A stretch of DNA of 64,000 nt, from positions 353,948 through 417,947 of the forward strand of contig JARGOL010000001.1 of NCBI GenBank assembly GCA_029212745.1, written 5' to 3'. The notes beneath the pieces are model-generated. The model saw nothing but the letters and a program-made list of their open reading frames with translations, had not been told where the DNA came from and did no database searches. The position numbers and the translations under genes were made by a program. Shown one piece after another: positions 16,119-25,116 of the stretch. Source of the DNA: Alcanivoracaceae bacterium (GTDB taxonomy: Bacteria; Pseudomonadota; Gammaproteobacteria; Pseudomonadales; Alcanivoracaceae). Numbering within the stretch: the stretch's first letter is position 1; every line of letters begins with the position of its first letter.

Positions 16119-17426
16119 TCAGGCGTCCAGGGTTTCCACCCGGATGCGCACAATGTTGTCGCGAACAGCGTCCAGGGCCGAAATCTCGGTCAGCGCCCGA
16201 TTCATGTTCTTCTCCTGGACACGGTGGGTCATCATGACGATGGATGCCGTGTCGCTGTCTTCCGGATCCTTCTGCTGCAGGGCCTCGATGCTGATGCCGT
16301 TCTCGCTGAGAATCCGGGTAACGTCGGCAAGCACACCGGGCTTGTCATACACATGCATGCGCACGTAGAACGAGCAGACCACGTCTTCCATGGCCAGCAC
16401 GGGCGCTTCCGACATGGATTCGGCATGGAAGCCCAGGTAGGGCACCCTTTCATCGTGATCAGCCGTCAGGGCACGGCCGAGCTCGATGATGTCCGCTACC
16501 ACCGCGGAGGCGGTCGGCTCTGCCCCGGCACCGGCACCATAAAACAGCGTTGGACCGACGGCATCGCCGTCAATCATGATGGCGTTCATGACCCCGTTCA
16601 CCGATGCCAGCAGGACTTCCTGCGGAATCAGCGTGGGATGCACGCGCATTTCGATACCCTTGCCAGTGTCCTTGGCAATGCCCAGGTGCTTGATGCGGTA
16701 ACCGAACTGCTCGGCGGCAACAACGTCCTCTGTGGTCAGCTGGCTGATGCCTTCGGTAAACACGCGGGAAAACTGCAGCGGAATACCAAAGGCAATGGAG
16801 GCGATGATCGCCAGCTTGTGCGCTGCATCGATGCCCTCCACATCAAAGGTCGGGTCGGCCTCTGCATAACCCAGCTCCTGCGCTTCCTTGAGCACATCAT
16901 CGAAGGCACGGCCCTTGTCACGCATCTCGGTAAGGATGAAGTTGCCGGTACCATTGATGATGCCGGCCAGCCAGTTGATGTGGTTAGCTGCCAGCCCCTC
17001 ACCCAGTGATTTGAGAATGGGAATACCGCCGGCGACAGCCGCCTCGAAGGCCACATCGACGCCGCGCGAGTGTGCTTCGGTGAAGATCTCATTGCCGTGC
17101 TCGGCGATCAGCGCCTTGTTGGCGGTGACAACATGCTTGCCATTGCGAATGGCCGTCAGCACCAGCTCGCGGGCATCGTCGGTACCACCGATCAGCTCCA
17201 CCAGGATATCCACGTCCGGATCCCGGGCCACTTCGAAGACATCACGAGACACACGCACGTCATCACCCAGCTCGCAGGCCGGATTGTCCCGCCGCGCACC
17301 AATATGGGTGATCTGGATGGGACGGCCGACACGACGGGCAATTTCATCCGCGTTGCGCTTGAGCACGTTTACGGTGCCGCTGCCAACGGTCCCCAATCCT
17401 GCAATGCCTACCTTTACGGAATTCAC
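16119..17426 (-). CDS. hom: Homoserine dehydrogenase
   Basis: A 435-residue NAD(P)H-dependent enzyme reducing aspartate semialdehyde to homoserine, the branch point to threonine and methionine. The N-terminus has the Rossmann motif GLGTVGSGTV. GKHVVTANKALIAEHG and FEAAVAGGIPILKSLGEGL carry substrate-binding and catalytic residues. A C-terminal ACT domain (about 350-435, beginning VCSFYVRMHVYDKPG) implies allosteric control, classically by threonine. The start is a GTG (17424-17426) behind AAGGGGT. It lies 27 nt downstream of the alanine aminotransferase stop, so the three genes may be one transcript. Confidence 0.95.
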   Translation of the reverse strand: MNSVKVGIAGLGTVGSGTVNVLKRNADEIARRVGRPIQITHIGARRDNPACELGDDVRVSRDVFEVARDPDVDILVELIGGTDDARELVLTAIRNGKHVVTANKALIAEHGNEIFTEAHSRGVDVAFEAAVAGGIPILKSLGEGLAANHINWLAGIINGTGNFILTEMRDKGRAFDDVLKEAQELGYAEADPTFDVEGIDAAHKLAIIASIAFGIPLQFSRVFTEGISQLTTEDVVAAEQFGYRIKHLGIAKDTGKGIEMRVHPTLIPQEVLLASVNGVMNAIMIDGDAVGPTLFYGAGAGAEPTASAVVADIIELGRALTADHDERVPYLGFHAESMSEAPVLAMEDVVCSFYVRMHVYDKPGVLADVTRILSENGISIEALQQKDPEDSDTASIVMMTHRVQEKNMNRALTEISALDAVRDNIVRIRVETLDA

Positions 17427-17453
17427 GTTGTTACCCCTTGAGAAAAACCACCG

Positions 17454-18644
17454 TCAGTCTTCCAGGCCATGCTCACGGAACATGCGCCGGATACCACGCA
17501 ATGCCTGACGGGTGCGGTGTTCATTTTCAATCAGTGCAAATCGCACATGGTCATCACCATAATCACCAAAACCGACCCCGGGTGATACGGCGACCTTTGC
17601 TTCCATGAGAAGCTTCTTGCTGAACTCGAGTGAACCCATTTCCCGGAATGCCTCGGGAATCCGCGCCCAGACAAACATGGTGGCTCGCGGTGTTTCCACC
17701 GGCCAGCCCAGCTCATTCAGTCCATTGCAGAGCAGGTCACGGCGCTTGCGGTACATGTCCCGGATATCGCTGACGCAGGTCTGGTCACCTTCCAGCGCAG
17801 CTATGGCCGCCACCTGTATCGGCGTGAAAGTGCCATAGTCCAGGTAGGACTTGATGCGGGCAAGGGCATTGACCAGCTCCCGGTTGCCGCAACAGAACCC
17901 GACACGCCAGCCGGGCATATTATAACTTTTCGAGAGCGAGAAGAATTCCACCGCCACATCACTGGCGCCGGGCACCTGCAAAATCGAGGGCGCCTCGTAA
18001 CCATCAAAGACGATATCGGCATAGGCCAGGTCATGGACCACCCAGATGCCGTGCTCACGGGCGATATCCACCACTTTTTCGAAGAACGACAGTTCCACAC
18101 AGTGGGCGGTGGGGTTGCCGGGGAAGTTCAGCACCAGCAGTTTCGGCTTGGGCCAGGATTCACGAATCGCCCGCTCCAGCTCGGCAAAGAAATCCACGCC
18201 AGGCACCATGGGCACATGACGGATGTCGGCATTGGCAATGACGAAGCCATAGGGGTGAATCGGGTAGCTCGGGTTGGGCACGAGCACGGTATCACCCGGC
18301 CCCACCGTGGCCAGCGCCAGATGGGCCAGCCCTTCCTTCGAACCAATGGTGACGATGGCTTCCTGCTCAGGATCCAGGGAAACGTCGTAACGGCGCTGGT
18401 ACCAGTCGCAGATCGCCTTGCGCAGACGCGGAATACCGCGCGACTGGGAGTAGCGGTGGGTATCGCCACGCTGCACCGTTTCCACCAGCTTTTCGACAAT
18501 ATGAGCCGGTGTCGGCTGGTCCGGGTTGCCCATGCCGAAATCGATGATGTCTTCGCCGCGCGCCCTGGCCTCCTTCTTCAGCTCTCCGACGATGTTGAAG
18601 ACGTAAGGCGGCAGTCGGCGGATGCGCTGGAAATCTGCGTCCAC
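17454..18644 (-). CDS. alaC: Alanine/pyruvate aminotransferase, AlaC type
   Basis: A class I PLP aminotransferase of 396 residues. [35 protein letters not shown] and the Schiff-base lysine in [15 protein letters not shown] are characteristic of the AlaC (YfdZ) subgroup that makes alanine from glutamate and pyruvate. I chose GTG 18644, which yields [16 protein letters not shown], the usual start of this family, and has GGGGA immediately upstream. The longer frame would cross the upstream terminator. It heads the alaC-hom-thrC row on the minus strand. Confidence 0.88.
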   Translation of the reverse strand: MDADFQRIRRLPPYVFNIVGELKKEARARGEDIIDFGMGNPDQPTPAHIVEKLVETVQRGDTHRYSQSRGIPRLRKAICDWYQRRYDVSLDPEQEAIVTIGSKEGLAHLALATVGPGDTVLVPNPSYPIHPYGFVIANADIRHVPMVPGVDFFAELERAIRESWPKPKLLVLNFPGNPTAHCVELSFFEKVVDIAREHGIWVVHDLAYADIVFDGYEAPSILQVPGASDVAVEFFSLSKSYNMPGWRVGFCCGNRELVNALARIKSYLDYGTFTPIQVAAIAALEGDQTCVSDIRDMYRKRRDLLCNGLNELGWPVETPRATMFVWARIPEAFREMGSLEFSKKLLMEAKVAVSPGVGFGDYGDDHVRFALIENEHRTRQALRGIRRMFREHGLED

Positions 18645-18666
18645 AACTTCCCCATAAAATGCAAAA

Positions 18667-18684
18667 AGCCCCCGGGCGGGGGCT
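18667..18684 (-). terminator. Rho-independent terminator of the xerD-dsbC operon
   Basis: AGCCCCC (18667-18673) pairs with GGGGGCT (18678-18684), with TTTTT after it on the minus strand. It lies about 75 nt past the dsbC stop and immediately before alaC. Confidence 0.85.
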
Positions 18685-18724
18685 CGGGGCACACCTTACT
18701 GGCGTGCCGGGTTGACGTCAATCG

Positions 18725-18755
18725 CCCTGAGGCCCGCAGCACGGGCCTCTCAGGG
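18725..18755 (-). other. bulged stem-loop just after dsbC
   Basis: CCCTGA+GGCCCG (18725-18736) pairs with CGGGCC+TCAGGG (18742-18755) apart from a two-base bulge. It lies directly after the dsbC stop and upstream of the true terminator, giving two consecutive hairpins; it could protect the mRNA end. Confidence 0.4.
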
Positions 18756-18757
18756 TG

Positions 18758-19516
18758 TCATTCGCGGCCCAGGCCAAGGCGCATGGCAAGGTCACCTGGC
18801 GACAGGTAGCCACCCAGCTGCTCACCCTCGGCGGTGAACACCGCCGGCGTACCGCCAACGCCGAGGCGCACGCCCAGGTCATACTGCTCGGCCACCGGGT
18901 CATCACAGGCCTTGGGTATCTCCTTGAGCTGGCCAGCCAGCTTGGCATCCGTCATGGCCTGCTGGCGGTCAGACGAACACCAGACCTGTGCCATCAGGTC
19001 AGCGGCCGGGGTACTGATACCGCCGCGCGGGAACGCCAGATAATGCACCGTGATGCCAAGGGCGTTGTAACTCTCCATCTGCTGGTGCATGCGTCGGCAG
19101 TAGCCGCAACTGACGTCGGTAAAGGCATACACCTCCGCCTTGGGCTTGTCCGCGGGAAAGGTCACCATGGCACCGCTGTCCATGGCCTCGAAGGCCTCCT
19201 GTCGCAGCACACCAAGCCGCTCTTCCTCCAGGCTCACGGGACCGCTCTCGCGCATCTCGAAAAGCTCGCCAATCAGCAGATACTGGCCATCCGGCGAGGT
19301 ATAGGCCACTTCGCGATCGTTGATACGGACCTCAATCAGGCCGGCCATGGGCGCGTCACTGATCGCCGTCACCGTGGCACCCGGAAACGATGCCTCGATT
19401 TTTGCCTTCACGGCGTCAAGATCGGGCGCCGCCGGCGCCTCGTCCTGCTCCGCCTGGCAACCGCCGGTCAGCAGGGCCACCACCACCAGGGCTGAGAAGC
19501 GGCTCAATAGTGTCAT
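18758..19516 (-). CDS. dsbC: Thiol:disulfide isomerase DsbC
   Basis: A 252-residue periplasmic disulfide isomerase. The N-terminal dimerisation domain (about 33-110) is followed by a thioredoxin domain with active site CGYC (137-140) in AFTDVSCGYCRRMH. A second cysteine pair lies further on (VWCSSD and KACDDP), and the cis-proline loop is GVGGTPAVF. The signal sequence ends LLTGGCQAEQ, leaving a cysteine at position 20 in a near-lipobox context, unusual for DsbC. ATG 19516 has GGAG in the end of xerD, whose stop is 4 nt upstream, so translation is probably coupled. Confidence 0.93.
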   Translation of the reverse strand: MTLLSRFSALVVVALLTGGCQAEQDEAPAAPDLDAVKAKIEASFPGATVTAISDAPMAGLIEVRINDREVAYTSPDGQYLLIGELFEMRESGPVSLEEERLGVLRQEAFEAMDSGAMVTFPADKPKAEVYAFTDVSCGYCRRMHQQMESYNALGITVHYLAFPRGGISTPAADLMAQVWCSSDRQQAMTDAKLAGQLKEIPKACDDPVAEQYDLGVRLGVGGTPAVFTAEGEQLGGYLSPGDLAMRLGLGRE

Positions 19517-19520
19517 CGGT

Positions 19521-20474
19521 TTACTCCGTCTGTGTGTCATCGTTGGACGTCGCCCGGGGCCTGCGGGTTCCCGATCGGGGGTGATGGGCCTGGTGCAGGT
19601 CCTGCAGTCGCTGCCTCGCCACATGGGTGTATATCTGCGTGGTCGACAGGTCACTGTGGCCGAGCAGCAGCTGAACTACCCGCAGATCGGCGCCGTGATT
19701 GAGCAGATGGGTGGCAAATGCATGACGCAGGGTATGCGGAGACAGGGGTTTTGTCACCCCGCCCCGGACCGCCAGCTGGCGCAACCGGTGCCAGAAGGTC
19801 TGGCGGGTCATGGGCTGGGCGCGCTGGCTCGGAAAAACCACATCCAGCTGGCGGTCGGCGCACAGCTGCGGCCGGCCATCACGCATGTAGCGCTGCAGCC
19901 AGACCATGGCCTCTTCCCCCAGCGGCACCAGGCGTTCCTTGTTGCCCTTGCCGACGATGCGCACCAGGCCCTGGCGCATGTTGACCTGGTCCACGGTCAG
20001 GCCGACCAGCTCCGAAACCCGCAACCCGGCAGCATACAGGACTTCAAGCATGGCCCGGTCGCGCAGGCCCAGTGCGGTGGCGGTGTCCGGCGCGGCCAGC
20101 AACGCCTCCACATCGGCCTCCGACAGGGTCTTCGGTAACGGCTGGCCGGTCCTGGGCCGGTCCACCTGCTGGGTGGGGTCGGCGCTGACGTGACCGTCGC
20201 GCAGGGCCCAGCGGTAGAAACCGCGCAGGGCCGACAGATGGCGCGACACCGTCCTGGCGGACAGGCCACAGCGATGCAGGTCACTGAGGTAATCGAACAG
20301 GATGGCGCGATCCACCTGCACGAGGCGCTGCTGGCGGCGGTGCAGCCAGTCCACCAGGCGCTGCAGATCGCGCCGGTAGTTACTCAGGCTGTGCTCGCTG
20401 AGCCCCTTTTCCATCCACGCATGATCGAGCCACAGGTCCACCAGGGGCTCATGGACGGGCTGCTGTTCAGTCAC
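19521..20474 (-). CDS. xerD: Site-specific tyrosine recombinase XerD
   Basis: A 317-residue recombinase that, with XerC, resolves chromosome dimers at dif under FtsK control. The N-terminal SAM-like core-binding domain covers about 8-95. All catalytic residues are visible: Arg152 (GLRVSEL), Lys176 (GKGNKER), His247 and Arg250 (HTLRHAFATHLL), His273 (LGHSDLSTTQ) and nucleophile Tyr282 (IYTHV). The C-terminal tail of about 25 basic residues after DLHQAHHP is longer than in E. coli. The xerD-dsbC pairing is a common gammaproteobacterial arrangement and supports XerD over XerC. Confidence 0.93.
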   Translation of the reverse strand: MTEQQPVHEPLVDLWLDHAWMEKGLSEHSLSNYRRDLQRLVDWLHRRQQRLVQVDRAILFDYLSDLHRCGLSARTVSRHLSALRGFYRWALRDGHVSADPTQQVDRPRTGQPLPKTLSEADVEALLAAPDTATALGLRDRAMLEVLYAAGLRVSELVGLTVDQVNMRQGLVRIVGKGNKERLVPLGEEAMVWLQRYMRDGRPQLCADRQLDVVFPSQRAQPMTRQTFWHRLRQLAVRGGVTKPLSPHTLRHAFATHLLNHGADLRVVQLLLGHSDLSTTQIYTHVARQRLQDLHQAHHPRSGTRRPRATSNDDTQTE

Positions 20475-20550
20475 CGGGACTCCCGGCTGATGGCGCGCGC
20501 AAACTCATGCCCCCATTACAACCGAGCCGGCCGGGCGGCACAAACAAAAA

Positions 20551-20570
20551 CGGCCACCCGAGGGTGGCCG
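20551..20570 (-). terminator. Rho-independent terminator of rpsP-rimM-trmD-rplS
   Basis: CGGCCACCC (20551-20559) and GGGTGGCCG (20562-20570) form a 9-bp stem with TTTTTGTTTG after it on the minus strand, 22 nt past the rplS stop. Confidence 0.92.
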
Positions 20571-20592
20571 TTCAATGCAGGCGAGGTAAACC

Positions 20593-20958
20593 TTACTTGG
20601 CGGAACGCACCTTTTCCTTGATGCGCGCGGACTTGCCGGTGCGCTCACGCAGGTAGTAGAGCTTGGCGCGACGTACGTCACCGCGGCGCTCCACCTTGAT
20701 GCTGTCAACCAGCGGGCTGTGCGTCTGGAACACCCGCTCCACGCCGACACCGTGGGAGATCTTGCGCACGGTGAAAGAGGAATTCAGGCCGCGGCTGCGC
20801 TTGGCAATCACCACACCCTGGAACGCCTGCAGACGCTCACGATTGCCTTCAACAACCTTCACCTGGACGGTTACGGTGTCGCCGGCGGCGAACTCCGGTA
20901 CGTCGGCCTTCAGTTGCGCCTGTTCGATTTCCTGAACCACCAGTTTCTTGCCGCTCAT
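20593..20958 (-). CDS. rplS: 50S ribosomal protein L19
   Basis: A 121-residue ribosomal protein at the 30S-50S interface. [30 protein letters not shown] and [36 protein letters not shown] are canonical L19. AGGAGC precedes the ATG. Last gene of the rpsP operon, 15 nt after trmD and directly before a strong terminator. Confidence 0.98.
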   Translation of the reverse strand: MSGKKLVVQEIEQAQLKADVPEFAAGDTVTVQVKVVEGNRERLQAFQGVVIAKRSRGLNSSFTVRKISHGVGVERVFQTHSPLVDSIKVERRGDVRRAKLYYLRERTGKSARIKEKVRSAK

Positions 20959-20973
20959 GACTGCCTGCTCCTG

Positions 20974-21744
20974 TTACTCGCTGTCACTACGCTGGTTGCG
21001 ATCACTGTGATACGCCGCCAGCAAGGTTTCCTGTTCGTCATCCAGACCCTGTTGCTGGCGCCTTTTTGCCAGCAGGTCCGGTCGTCTTTCGGCGGTCCTG
21101 CCCAGTGCCTGCTGCAACCGCCAGCGGTCTATGGCCGCATGGTTGCCGCTGCGCAGCACATCCGGCACCGCCCTGCCCTCGAACACCTCCGGTCGGGTGT
21201 AATGGGGACAGTCCAGCAGGTTGCTGTTCTCACCAGAGAACGAATCCTGCCGGGCCGAATCTTCATGCCCCAGCACGCCCGGAATGTAGCGGGCCACGGC
21301 ATCAATCAGCACCATGGCCGGCAACTCTCCGCCACTGAGGACGTAATCGCCGATGGAAATCTCTTCATCGACACAGGCCTCGATGAAACGCTCATCAACG
21401 CCTTCGTAGCGCCCCGCCACCAGGATCAGTCCCGGCTCTCCGGCCAGCTCGCTGACCTTGTGCTGGGTCAGGGGCTGTCCCTGGGGGCTGAGGTAGACCA
21501 CCTTGCCGTCTACCTGCTGCCGCGCCGCTGCCACGCTCTGTGCCAGGGGCTCGGCCTTCATCACCATGCCGGGCCCGCCGCCGAAAGGCCGGTCGTCCAC
21601 GGTGCGGTGAACATCGTGGGTAAAGTCCCGCGGATTCACGGCTGTCAGTGTCAGCTTGCCGTCGCTGACGGCCCGCCCGGTGACACCGAAATCCCTGATT
21701 GCAGCGAGCATCTCCGGAAACAGGGTGACCACTGCAATGTCCAT
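20974..21744 (-). CDS. trmD: tRNA (guanine-37-N1) methyltransferase TrmD
   Basis: A 256-residue SPOUT-family methyltransferase that makes m1G37 in tRNAs and prevents +1 frameshifting. The start [12 protein letters not shown], the [16 protein letters not shown] segment, the knot loop [11 protein letters not shown] and [22 protein letters not shown] bind SAM and tRNA. The C-terminal domain has [10 protein letters not shown] and [14 protein letters not shown]. Sits between rimM (7 nt) and rplS (15 nt). Confidence 0.98.
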   Translation of the reverse strand: MDIAVVTLFPEMLAAIRDFGVTGRAVSDGKLTLTAVNPRDFTHDVHRTVDDRPFGGGPGMVMKAEPLAQSVAAARQQVDGKVVYLSPQGQPLTQHKVSELAGEPGLILVAGRYEGVDERFIEACVDEEISIGDYVLSGGELPAMVLIDAVARYIPGVLGHEDSARQDSFSGENSNLLDCPHYTRPEVFEGRAVPDVLRSGNHAAIDRWRLQQALGRTAERRPDLLAKRRQQQGLDDEQETLLAAYHSDRNQRSDSE

Positions 21745-21751
21745 GGTGCCC

Positions 21752-22282
21752 TCAGAAGTCCGGATCCCACGCCACCGTGAGCCATCCCCCGGTGGTGTCC
21801 ACCTCGGTCACGTAGACCTCAGGCACCCACGGAATCAACCGCTCGCGGTCATCAATACTGTGCCGGTCGCCGCGCACCACCAGCACATCATTGGCGCCGG
21901 TTTCCAGCATGCGCACCACCTTGCCGATATCGCGACCATCCTCCAGCCGAACCCGAAGGCCCATCAGGTCACGCCAGTAAAAGTCGCCGTCTTCCAGCGC
22001 TGGCAGTGCGGATCGGGGTACGGCGATGTCGCGGCCGACAAAACGGTCGCGCGCCTGATCCCGGTCAGTTTCGCCCGCCAGCTGGACAACAATGCCCTTG
22101 CCGTGCAGGCGCTCGCCGGTGACTTCCACCGGCTCCCAGCCATTGGCGCCTCTCAGGTGCCAGGGCCGGTATTGCAAGATGTTCTCTATGGGCTGGGTCA
22201 GTGAATACACCTTTACCCAGCCCTTGACGCCGTAGACCGCCGAAATCTTGCCCACGGTCAGGGCATCAGCATCCGCCAGCAT
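21752..22282 (-). CDS. rimM: 16S rRNA processing/30S maturation protein RimM
   Basis: A 176-residue assembly factor for the 30S head. The N-terminal barrel begins [20 protein letters not shown] and the C-terminal PRC-barrel contains [11 protein letters not shown] and [27 protein letters not shown]. The start ATG shares one base with the rpsP stop (TGATG), indicating translational coupling. Confidence 0.97.
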   Translation of the reverse strand: MLADADALTVGKISAVYGVKGWVKVYSLTQPIENILQYRPWHLRGANGWEPVEVTGERLHGKGIVVQLAGETDRDQARDRFVGRDIAVPRSALPALEDGDFYWRDLMGLRVRLEDGRDIGKVVRMLETGANDVLVVRGDRHSIDDRERLIPWVPEVYVTEVDTTGGWLTVAWDPDF

Positions 22283-22533
22283 CAGCCGTTCAGCTTGCGG
22301 TTCTCCTTGACCAGGGTCTTGACCCGGTCAGATACCTGCGCACCCTGGGATACCCAGTGGTTCAGACGCTCTTCGTCCAGGCGCAGGCGGATCTCGCCAC
22401 CGCGGGCAATCGGGTTGAAGAAACCGATGCGCTCGATGAAACGGCCATCACGGGCGTCGCGGCTGTCAGCAACGACCAGGTTGAAAAACGGGCGCTTCTT
22501 GGAGCCGCCACGGGACATACGAATGGTAACCAT
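22282..22533 (-). CDS. rpsP: 30S ribosomal protein S16
   Basis: An 83-residue S16: [40 protein letters not shown] is the canonical N-terminus. ATG 22533 is chosen over the longer frame to 22710 because S16 proteins begin exactly here. First gene of the rpsP-rimM-trmD-rplS operon, with a promoter-like pair about 90 nt upstream. Confidence 0.97.
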   Translation of the reverse strand: MVTIRMSRGGSKKRPFFNLVVADSRDARDGRFIERIGFFNPIARGGEIRLRLDEERLNHWVSQGAQVSDRVKTLVKENRKLNG

Positions 22534-22625
22534 AGGGCCTTCTCTACCTTCTTTACGCTGTTTTCGGCCGTCAGCACCAGGCAAAACGGCAGGGCTCCGG
22601 ACATCCGGAATCCGAAAGGCCGCAG

Positions 22626-22654
22626 ATTGTAGCGACCTGTCGATCAGTTTTAAA
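22626..22654 (-). promoter_or_regulatory. probable sigma-70 promoter of the rpsP operon
   Basis: On the minus strand TTTAAA (22649-22654), a 17-nt spacer and TACAAT (22626-22631) form a plausible promoter in the ffh-rpsP gap, about 95 nt before rpsP. Confidence 0.5.
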
Positions 22655-22706
22655 GCACTTTTTCCGGGCATCGAACCAACCCGGACAGGAAGTTGTGAGT
22701 GGGCGC

Positions 22707-24098
22707 TCACATGCCCGGGAAGCCACCCGGCGGCATACCACCACCCTGACCTCCGCCGGTCATGCCCTGCATGGTGCGCATCATTTCCTTCATGCCACCC
22801 TTGGACTTCAGCTTCTTCATCATCTTGGCCATCATCTTCTGCTGCTTGAGCAGGCGATTCAGGGCCGGAATGTCGAGTCCGGCACCGGTGGCGATGCGGC
22901 GCTTGCGCGAGCCCTTGATCAGGTCCGGGTTGCGACGCTCCTTCGGCGTCATGGAGTCGATCAGCGCCTCCATGTGGGTCATCTGTTTCATCGCCGCCGG
23001 GTCCTGGGCCGCCTGCATCATGCCGCCCATTCCCGGCAGCTTGTCCATCAGGCCGGCCATGCCGCCCATATTGCGCATCTGCTGGAACTGGTCCTTCATG
23101 TCCTCGAAGTCCATTGCCCGGCCTTTCTTGAACTTGCGGGCAATCTTCTCGGCTTTCTTCTTGTCCAGCTTGCGCTCGGCTTCCTCCACCAGCGACAGCA
23201 CGTCGCCCATGCCGAGGATGCGCGAGGCAATCCGGTCAGGGTGAAACAGCTCCAGGGCGTCAGTCTTCTCGCCCATACCAATGAACTTGATCGGCTTGCC
23301 GGTGATGGCACGCACCGACAGCGCCGCCCCACCCCGGGAATCACCGTCCGCCTTGGTCAGGATGACGCCGGTCAGCGGCAGGGCATCGGCAAAGGCGCGG
23401 GCCGTATTGGCCGCGTCCTGGCCGGTCATGGCGTCCACCACGAACAGGGTCTCGGCGGGATTGATGGCCGCGTTGAGCGCCTTGATCTCATCCATCATCT
23501 GCTCGTCGATGGCCAGTCGGCCGGCGGTATCGACGATCAGCACGTCCATGTGGTGGTTGCGCGCCTCATCCAGCGCGTTGTGGGCGATGGCCACCGGGCT
23601 CTGGTCACTGGATGACGGCACAAAATGGGCGCCCACCTCGCCGGCCAGGGTTTCCAGCTGGTCGATGGCCGCCGGACGGTAGACGTCAGCAGACACCACC
23701 ATGACCTTTTTCTTTTCCCGCTCCTGCAGGTAACGCGCCAGCTTGGCCACCGAAGTGGTTTTACCCGCGCCCTGCAAACCGGCCATAAGAATGATGGCCG
23801 GCGGCTTCACCGCCAGGTTGAGGCCGTCATTGGCATCGCCCATGACGTGAACCAGCTCGTCATTGACGATCTTGACGAAGGCCTGGCCCGGATTGAGGCT
23901 CTGAAGCACTTCCTGGCCGAGGGCCTTTTCCTTGACCTGCTCGACGAAGTCCTTGACCACCGAAAGCGCCACATCCGCTTCCAGCAACGCCTTGCGCACC
24001 TCACGCAGGGTATCGCGGATGTTGTCTTCGGTGAGCTGGCTCTGGCCGGCCAGTCCCTTGAGCGACTGGCCTAGGCGATCGGTCAGATTCTCGAACAT
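22707..24098 (-). CDS. ffh: Signal recognition particle protein Ffh
   Basis: A 463-residue SRP54 GTPase that targets nascent membrane proteins with 4.5S RNA. N domain about 1-85; G domain with [15 protein letters not shown] (G1), [22 protein letters not shown] (G3), [13 protein letters not shown] (G4/G5); and a methionine-rich M domain ending [25 protein letters not shown] precedes the ATG at 24098. Divergent from ypjD, the usual gammaproteobacterial neighbour. Confidence 0.98.
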   Translation of the reverse strand: MFENLTDRLGQSLKGLAGQSQLTEDNIRDTLREVRKALLEADVALSVVKDFVEQVKEKALGQEVLQSLNPGQAFVKIVNDELVHVMGDANDGLNLAVKPPAIILMAGLQGAGKTTSVAKLARYLQEREKKKVMVVSADVYRPAAIDQLETLAGEVGAHFVPSSSDQSPVAIAHNALDEARNHHMDVLIVDTAGRLAIDEQMMDEIKALNAAINPAETLFVVDAMTGQDAANTARAFADALPLTGVILTKADGDSRGGAALSVRAITGKPIKFIGMGEKTDALELFHPDRIASRILGMGDVLSLVEEAERKLDKKKAEKIARKFKKGRAMDFEDMKDQFQQMRNMGGMAGLMDKLPGMGGMMQAAQDPAAMKQMTHMEALIDSMTPKERRNPDLIKGSRKRRIATGAGLDIPALNRLLKQQKMMAKMMKKLKSKGGMKEMMRTMQGMTGGGQGGGMPPGGFPGM

Positions 24099-24256
24099 GT
24101 GCTGTCTCCTGGGGTCAGGGGCGCGATTATACCCACGTTCAGCGCCCCATTTCAGCCTCCGTGACCGGCCCTGGCCGGGACAGCAGCCGTGGCAGCTTCA
24201 AAAGGCCCGGGCCCTGTGACACACTTTGCCGCCGACGAACGGGAATCTCAGAGCAC

Positions 24257-25060
24257 ATGACAACAGCAGTTTGGACAGGACTGGTCGCCAGCGTCCTCTA
24301 CCTGGTGGCATCCCTGGTGGCCGCCCGCCAGCTGAAGGGCAACCTGCCGATACAGCGCGGCGCCTTCCTCGGCCTGGGCATGATCGCCCTGCTGTTCCAT
24401 GTCTGTGCTCTGTGGCACCTGACCGTGCATGACGACGGCATCTTTATCGGACTGTTCCCGATTGCGTCGGTGATCGGCGCCACCGGCGTCGCCGTGGTGT
24501 GCATCTCCAGCATCTACCGCCATCTGGAATGGATCAGCCTGCTGGTGTTCCCCTTCAGCGCTGTCAGCATTCCGGCCGCGCTGTGGATCGACACCGGCAT
24601 TACCCCGGCCAACCTGACCCACGGCCTGGGCACCCATGTGCTGTTTTCCATCATCGGCTACGCCATTCTGGCCCTGGCCGCCTGCCAGGCGCTGCTGGTC
24701 TGGCTGCAGCACCAGCAGCTCAAGCACGGCCATATCCGCGGCGTGATGCGGTTCTTCCCCGCCATCCAGGTGATGGAAGCGATGCTGTTTGAACTGCTCT
24801 GGAGCGGCATGGCCTTTCTCACCGCCGCCATCGTGTTTGGCTTCATGTATGTGGACGACCTGTTTGCCCAGCACCTGGTTCACAAGACCGTACTGACCCT
24901 GCTCAGCTGGCTGGTGTTCGCGGTGCTGCTGGCCGGCCGCCATGTACTTGGCTGGCGCGGCCTCACCGCCATTCGCCTGACCCTGGCCGGCTTCATCCTG
25001 CTGGTGGTGGCCTTTTTCGGCTCCCAGGTGGTCCTGCAGATGATTCTGCAGCGAGGTTGA
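24257..25060 (+). CDS. ypjD: CcsA-like inner-membrane protein YpjD
   Basis: A 267-residue, eight-helix membrane protein of the cytochrome c assembly (CcsA/ResC) superfamily. LTHGLGTHVLFSIIGYAILALAACQALLVWLQ and FFPAIQVMEAMLFELLWSGMAFLTAAI are typical, with conserved His residues that could bind heme. The ffh-ypjD-corB-like order matches many gammaproteobacteria, where the function of YpjD is unsettled. ATG 24257 starts directly at the first transmembrane helix; the longer frame from 24161 has no support. Confidence 0.88.
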   Translation: MTTAVWTGLVASVLYLVASLVAARQLKGNLPIQRGAFLGLGMIALLFHVCALWHLTVHDDGIFIGLFPIASVIGATGVAVVCISSIYRHLEWISLLVFPFSAVSIPAALWIDTGITPANLTHGLGTHVLFSIIGYAILALAACQALLVWLQHQQLKHGHIRGVMRFFPAIQVMEAMLFELLWSGMAFLTAAIVFGFMYVDDLFAQHLVHKTVLTLLSWLVFAVLLAGRHVLGWRGLTAIRLTLAGFILLVVAFFGSQVVLQMILQRG

Positions 25061-25116
25061 CAGGCGCAACAGCCGGTCCGGACAATATCTTTCCCGTAGA
25101 GAGCGAGTAATTTCCG

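Noticed and set aside
14932-16368. 478-codon plus-strand frame opposite thrC and the hom 3' end
   Set aside because: Antisense shadow of two certain genes; spans their boundary without any start signal.
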